Below, piece by piece: positions 59,560 to 64,000 of a stretch of 64,000 nt of DNA. Within the stretch, counting starts at the first letter, position 1; each line of letters begins with the position of its first letter. The notes below the pieces were generated by a model. The model ran no database searches. It had not been told where the DNA came from and saw only the letters and a list, made by a program, of their open reading frames with translations. A program made the translations under genes and the position numbers. Origin of the DNA: Boswellia sacra (lineage: Eukaryota > Streptophyta > Magnoliopsida > Sapindales > Burseraceae); NCBI GenBank assembly GCA_013180625.2, contig SNVD02010473.1:2790001-2854000 (forward strand), given 5' to 3'.

Positions 59560-61446
59560 TCACCTGCCATTGCTGTTGACAAGTGAAATTGTAATACTAT
59601 TTCTTGAATTGCGGTCATCCCTGGAGGGACCAACTCTGTTATCTCTATCACCTCTGAAACCAGGAACAGGCTGACATGCTGGAGGGATTGTCATTCAATT
59701 TGTTTGTGAGCATTGACAAAGTAGAAGACATTGTTGGACGGTCTTGTGTGGACTGTTGTGTGCACAGCAAGGCAATTCTTATAACTCTTATTGCAGTTTC
59801 TTTAGGAAAAGAACCAATTGTCAGATCCACCAATTCCATCAGCCTGCCTTCTTGTTCCAACCTCCTTGCCTGGGACATTTTAAACACAATTTAATATAAT
59901 ATGATTGTGAAATATGAGGACAAGGAAACAAAGGGTACAAGCTTTCTTGGTCCTTCAACCTCAAATTTTGCTTACAACTTTGAGAAGCTCCTGCATTTCT
60001 TTCATCCAAGTGCACATCAAAATTCTTTCTTCCACTTATAATTTCCAAGGTTAGCACTCCAAAGCTAAAGACATCGCTCTTATCTGACAATAAACCTTGA
60101 ATAGCATACTCAGGAGCTTTGTAGCCTCTGTGGAAAAATTTAAATCAACATTAGACTTGTGTAGTGATCTCTATGATCATATATTTCTGGATTATTCATA
60201 TCGTGTAAATACTTACAATGTACCAGCAATCTGTTGCGTTCTATGACGATTTTGTTCTCGATCGTTAACTAGCTTTGCCGAGCCAAAGTCCGATATTTTC
60301 TGATTCATTTGTTCATCAAGTAGGATGTTGCTTGCTTTGATATCTCTATGTATGATTCTTAGAACAGAGTCTTGGTGAATATAGAGAAGCCCACGTGCCA
60401 CACCCAATATAATGTTAAAACGCTTTAGCCAGTCAAGTATTGCACTCTTACTCTTATCTGTGAGAATCCAATCATTACAAACAAACATCATTAAAATAAT
60501 GCATGATAGGCAAGTGTATATCAGTCCTTTTATATATGCAAGATAACGCTTGACCTAGTGGCGTTCAATTTAGATAAATAATGAAATCAAATCTTTACCA
60601 ACAGGAACTTATCTAGGCTCTTGTTCGGTAAATATTCATAAACAAGCATCCTATGCTCTCCTTAAGCGCAACAGCCGAACAACCGGACGAGATTCCGATA
60701 TTGTCGCATTTTCATCAGAATTCTGACTTGCAAACTCTTCCTTGCCTTGCCTTGAGTCAGCGTCAAGCTTCTTTACAGCAATTTCTTTACCATCTGGCAT
60801 TTTCCCCTGAAATATTTGCTTCCACATATATTTACACTGCGGACTATATACTAAAATAATTAGAAAACCAAAATACTAGGCGTTTGGTAAAATTATCATA
60901 AAAAAATTTTAAATTTATTTTTTCCCTCGAATAGAAGAGTTTGTGCCATGACTTATTGCCAACTTCAATTCATGTTGATTTTCCTCTGATTCAGTCCTGA
61001 TCTCTTCATACACTTTTCCTATCAACAATTTGATATCCTTTTAAAAAATAAGAACAATATCTCATGCATATTTATTATAATTTACCTTGTATACTGTACC
61101 AAATCCTCCCCTTCCGAGCTTATTTTGATCAGAGAAATTATTAATAGCAACAATCAACGCATCCAACTCGAAAAAGAAAGATCTCATCTCAATTCCCTCT
61201 TTATAGTCACCTCTTTAGCATTATTCTCTTCTCCATCTCCCTTCCCTCCCCTCCTCCTCTCCTCTTCCTCACTATCCACGGCACCCCACCAATGGAAACA
61301 ACTGCAACTACCACCCCAGCTGCAGCCGCAAGTTTAATTTTCTTCACCTTACGCCTCCCTCCACCACCCGAAACAGCTTCCTTCGGTGGCACCGCCAACA
61401 ATGATTCGATATCCGGTGCAGCTTCCCAATCTCTGTACAAAGGATC
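59560..61446 (-). pseudogene. Second CRK gene copy: decayed and cut by a copia retrotransposon
   Basis: Exon for exon it parallels its neighbour: 61446-61086 (juxtamembrane, helix and [10 protein letters not shown]), 60806-60599, 60457-60217, 60127-59976, 59869-59560. Disruptions seen directly: frame changes at ~61,190-61,215 before the kinase; a frame slip and in-frame TAG in exon 2 (AVKKL is intact but the following block is out of frame); DFGS instead of DFGLA; a frame slip at the end of exon 4 before QELL-like coding; and a slip near 59,695 so the C-terminal ITISLVN block is out of frame. The coding 5' part (signal peptide and DUF26 domains) is missing because an LTR begins at 61,447, immediately after codons for DPLYRDWEAAPDIE. 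The missing part may lie right of the window, beyond the retrotransposon. Confidence 0.9.
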
Positions 61447-61911
61447 TGTGAAGTGTAAGGTGTGAAGGCATTTTGCCTTTCACACTGCCTTCACACAATC
61501 CCACATTGGTGGGAAACAAAATAGAGGTGGGGAGGCTTGGCTATATAATAAAGCCTCCTCCCCCTCTTACAAGTGTACCAAGCTTATGTATTAAGCTTTT
61601 CTCTTCTTCCTCCTTTGTAATCTCCTCCATTCTAATTGTGAGAGAGATTGTAATATTTTTCTTCATAGTGAAATATTTTCGGTCTTGTCCCGTGGAGGTT
61701 TCCCTCAAATTGAGGGTTTTACCACGTTAAATATTTGTGTCTTTATTTTCTTTATTGCCTTTAATTTATTTACTGTGGTAAGGCTGAGCTGCCCAAGTTG
61801 TCTATTTTATTTATTGTGGAGGGCAGTGCCACCCAAATTGTTATTTCTATTATAACAATTTGTTTCTTGTCTTTTATTTGAGCTACGGTGGGAGTGTTCG
61901 ATCTCTTAACA
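61447..61911 (+). repeat. 5' LTR of the copia element (465 bp)
   Basis: Starts TGTGAAGTGTAAGG and ends CTCTTAACA, i.e. TG...CA. It contains GGCTATATAATAAAG near 61,551, a good TATA box for the element, and ends two bases before the primer-binding site. It interrupts coding sequence of the CRK pseudogene exactly at its first base. Confidence 0.88.
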
Positions 61912-61912
61912 G

Positions 61913-61924
61913 TGGTATCAGAGC
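61913..61924 (+). other. Primer-binding site for initiator tRNA-Met
   Basis: TGGTATCAGAGC, the classic plant retrotransposon complement to the 3' end of initiator methionine tRNA, located one base after the LTR. Confidence 0.93.
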
Positions 61925-62234
61925 AAGGTTGCGAAGGCAGAGCCAAGGGTTAGGACAGTGAGTGGTTAATTGTATGGTTATATACATGTCTAGGAAAGCT
62001 TTGTCAAAAAGACGATAAGAGTCTAAGGAGACTGGGTTTTAAGTGGGACCGTTTGTGACCCCTCCAATGTTTCCTGGAAGCTTTCCTGGTGTATATTAAA
62101 TCGTACCGGCACTTACTACTATTCTTGATTACTGTTTAGTAGTGGTACACGTATACAGATACTATTACTGTTCACTTATACGATACTATTCAAGGGTACT
62201 GTTCACATATACGGTACTGTTCACTGCAAGACAA

Positions 62235-62335
62235 ATGACAGCCAAATTCAAGATAGAGAAGTTCGATGGAAACAACTTTGGGCTATGAAAAATTAAAATA
62301 AAGGCTATCTTGAGAAAAGAAAATTGCCTTGAAGC
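62235..62335 (+). pseudogene. Start of copia gag, with in-frame stop
   Basis: ATG at 62,235 opens MTAKFKIEKFDGNNFGL, the usual copia gag opening. Codon 18 is TGA (62,286-62,288), where the family normally has Trp (TGG). The frame resumes KIKIKAILRKENCLEA and is broken at 62,335 by the insert. One G-to-A change explains the stop. Confidence 0.85.
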
Positions 62336-63127
62336 TGTTCACGTATATGATACTATTTAAGGGTACTATTCACATATACGGTACTGTTCACTGCAAGACA
62401 AATGTCGCAGGTTTGGTCACCGTTGTCCGGAACCGGCAAAGACTCCAGTCCAGGATAAGATTGAGGCTAGCACCTTTGATAGCACCCCTTCTGATGGTGC
62501 CCCCTTGAATTCGGGTAAGGTTGCGACTGATGTCGCTGAGAGTTCCAAAGCTGTTGCTATTCCAGCAGATTCTTTAGTGCAAGTTGTGACTCTTAAGGCT
62601 GCTACAGTTTTGAGCACAGAGTCAGTCTCAGAATCTGACTCTCTATCTCCTTTTGCGACCGACCAAGGTAAGCTTTTGGGTACTATCCATTATTCAACCA
62701 ATCGCGAGGCATCTGTTTCGTCAGGGCGGATAAACACAGGACAACCTCTTGAGACTTCTTCCTCCCGTTTTGAGCCTTTGAATAGGCTGAGTGATGAGGA
62801 CCAATCTGATAGGATTGATCATACTCATACGGACACCCCAGCTACCCCGGTAAAGAAGGGTAAGAAGAAGAAAAACAAGAACGGCTGAAGCTCTTGTATT
62901 TTTATGATTTAAACCGTTTGTGGCCATTTATCATTTATGTTGTTAAGGCCGTTTATGGCCTTTTTACTTTGTTTTAGGCCGCTTGTGGTCTATATTTTTT
63001 GATCTTTTGTTGGATTATGTGTTTGGACTTTACGTCCTTCTTGTAATTCTTGGGGTATGCCCCTCGGATTTTTGTACATTTTAATTTTTTTGGATTTATA
63101 TTACTAAGTAACTTTTTCAAAAAAAAA
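62336..63127 (+). mobile_element. Chimeric insert in copia gag: leader copy + LINE ORF1 tail + poly(A)
   Basis: Three parts are visible. At 62,336-62,404 there is a 69-bp second copy of the copia leader (62,169-62,237) with four mismatches, ending at the same ATG. At 62,403-62,888 an open frame starts CRRFGHRCPEP and ends KKGKKKKNKNG; its Ser/Thr/Asp-rich body with SSRFEPLNRLSDED is like the C-terminal part of plant LINE ORF1 proteins after the zinc knuckle. At 62,889-63,127 there is a T-rich 3' UTR-like stretch (TTTTTGTACATTTTAATTTT is typical of plant LINE ends) and an A9 tract. After it the copia gag resumes at once. No clear target-site duplication was found. The LINE assignment is by style and remembered consensus. 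Confidence 0.7.
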
Positions 63128-64000
63128 TTGATGGAAGACCGGAAAATATGCAAGATGAAAATAAATGGGAGAAGATAGATGGTGATGCGATGGCAAGTCT
63201 ACATCTAGCAGTTGCAGATGAAGTGCTGTCAAGTATTCAAGAATTAAACTCTGCAAAGGAGATTTGGGATACTTTGACAAGCTTGTATGAAGCCAAATCT
63301 CTACACAACAAAATTTTCTTGAAAAGGAAGCTGTACACTCTTCGTATGTCAGAAACCACTCCGGTGACTGAACATATCAACACTTTGAAGACGTTATTCT
63401 CTCAGCTCTCAACCATGGAGCATAACATAGAAGAGAAGGAACGTGCTGAGCTTCTACTTCAGAGTCTACCTGATTCATATGATAATCTCATCCTCAACTT
63501 GGCAAATGGTTCAATGAAGTCATCTCTAGTCTTTAATGATGTTGCGGCTGCTGTCTTAGAAGAAGAAAGCAGACGTAAAAACAAGGAAGATAGAATAATG
63601 ACTTCTCAACATGCAGAGGCTTTATCCGCCAACAGAGGGAGATCAAGGGAACGTGGTTCCAGTGGGAGTCACAATCAGAACAGGGGAAAGTCTAAAGGAA
63701 GGAAGTTTATTAAATGCTACCATTGTGGAAAGCAAGGGCACGTGAAAAACGAGTGTTGGCATCTTAAGAAGAATGGAGAGGGAAACAGCAAAGGAAAAGA
63801 ATCTGAGTCGTCAGGATCTCAGGGTTGTGTAGCAAGTACTTCAGGGAATGGCGAAATCTTGTGCAGCGAGGCAACAACAGTTGTGGAAGGCAGAAAAAGG
63901 TTTGCTGATATATGGTTAATTGATTCAGCAGCAACATGGCATATGACTTCTAGAAGAGATTGGTTCTATCAATATAAACCTATCTCAGAAGGGTCTGTGT
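63128..64000 (+). pseudogene. Remaining copia gag with CCHC zinc knuckle and start of protease (open to window edge)
   Basis: The frame continues from DGRPENMQDENKWEKIDGDA through the UBN2-type gag domain (ASLHLAVADEVLSSI, LTSLYEAKSLHNK, LLQSLPDSYDNL) to the nucleocapsid knuckle CYHCGKQGHVKNEC (C-x2-C-x4-H-x4-C, ~63,717-63,760). Protease starts at WLIDSAATWHMTSRRDW (~63,915). The usual aspartic protease signature is DSGA; here it reads DSAA. No stop occurs up to the edge, so this portion looks young. It is marked pseudogene only because the upstream gag is broken. Confidence 0.88.

Larger units (their letters stand above)
61447..64000 (+). mobile_element. Ty1/copia LTR retrotransposon (5' part; runs off the window)
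   Basis: Order seen: 5' LTR, tRNA-Met-type primer-binding site, leader, gag start, a foreign insert, the rest of gag with a CCHC knuckle, then the start of protease. The gag-protease order and protein style are those of plant copia elements. It is inserted into the CRK pseudogene in the opposite orientation to that gene. The 3' half (integrase, RT, RNase H and 3' LTR) is outside the window. The five bases before the LTR, GGATC, would be the candidate target-site duplication. Confidence 0.93.

Overview
The window is nuclear DNA from a eudicot plant. All larger genes have GT-AG introns (one is GC-AG), the intergenic DNA is very AT-rich, and every recognisable protein is plant-type: a plastidic glucose translocator, a chloroplast peptidyl-tRNA hydrolase, a QALGGH zinc-finger factor, a TRM/DUF4378 protein, a DUF1645 protein and DUF26 receptor kinases. 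I cannot fix the species; it looks like a woody rosid. Exon coordinates were worked out by hand from splice signals, reading frame and family expectation.

Layout. 0.2-3.1 kb (+): a small conserved plant gene of unknown function with a LINE remnant in its first intron. 4.3-11.4 kb (-): a 13-exon plastidic glucose translocator gene. 11.4-22 kb: no gene recognised; AT-rich DNA, a G-rich 66-bp tandem repeat inside a larger duplicated block (about 19-19.9 kb) and a terminal-inverted-repeat element (20.6-21.2 kb). 22.1-25.3 kb (-): an NNF1/PMF1-like kinetochore gene whose frame is broken as read, flanked by two direct copies of a ~320-bp sequence. 26.8-30 kb: AT-rich with a long TA microsatellite. 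30.0-30.8 kb (+): an intronless C2H2 zinc-finger repressor. 33.2-35.7 kb (+): chloroplast peptidyl-tRNA hydrolase. 37.0-37.6 kb (+): an intronless conserved unknown gene. 38.4-43.1 kb (-): a TRM/DUF4378 protein of 982 aa. 43.1-49.6 kb: no gene, with a ~600-bp foldback element. 49.6-50.4 kb (-): a DUF1645 protein. 50.4-55.8 kb: no gene, with a clear MITE.

55.8-64 kb is the most eventful part. It is a tandem pair of cysteine-rich receptor-like kinase (CRK) genes on the minus strand. The first is nearly intact, with a one-base frameshift in its second DUF26 domain. The second is a decayed pseudogene cut by a Ty1/copia retrotransposon, whose 5' LTR, primer-binding site, gag and start of protease run off the right edge. 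The copia gag carries a nonsense codon and is interrupted by a ~790-bp insert. That insert joins a second copy of the copia leader to a LINE-type ORF1 tail, a 3' UTR and an A tract.

The genes do not form a pathway or operon; each is an independent plant transcription unit. I found no tRNA, rRNA, CRISPR array or prokaryotic-type system. What is novel here is structural: nested and chimeric retroelement insertions, foldback elements, locally duplicated non-coding segments and probable frame breaks in two otherwise conserved genes.
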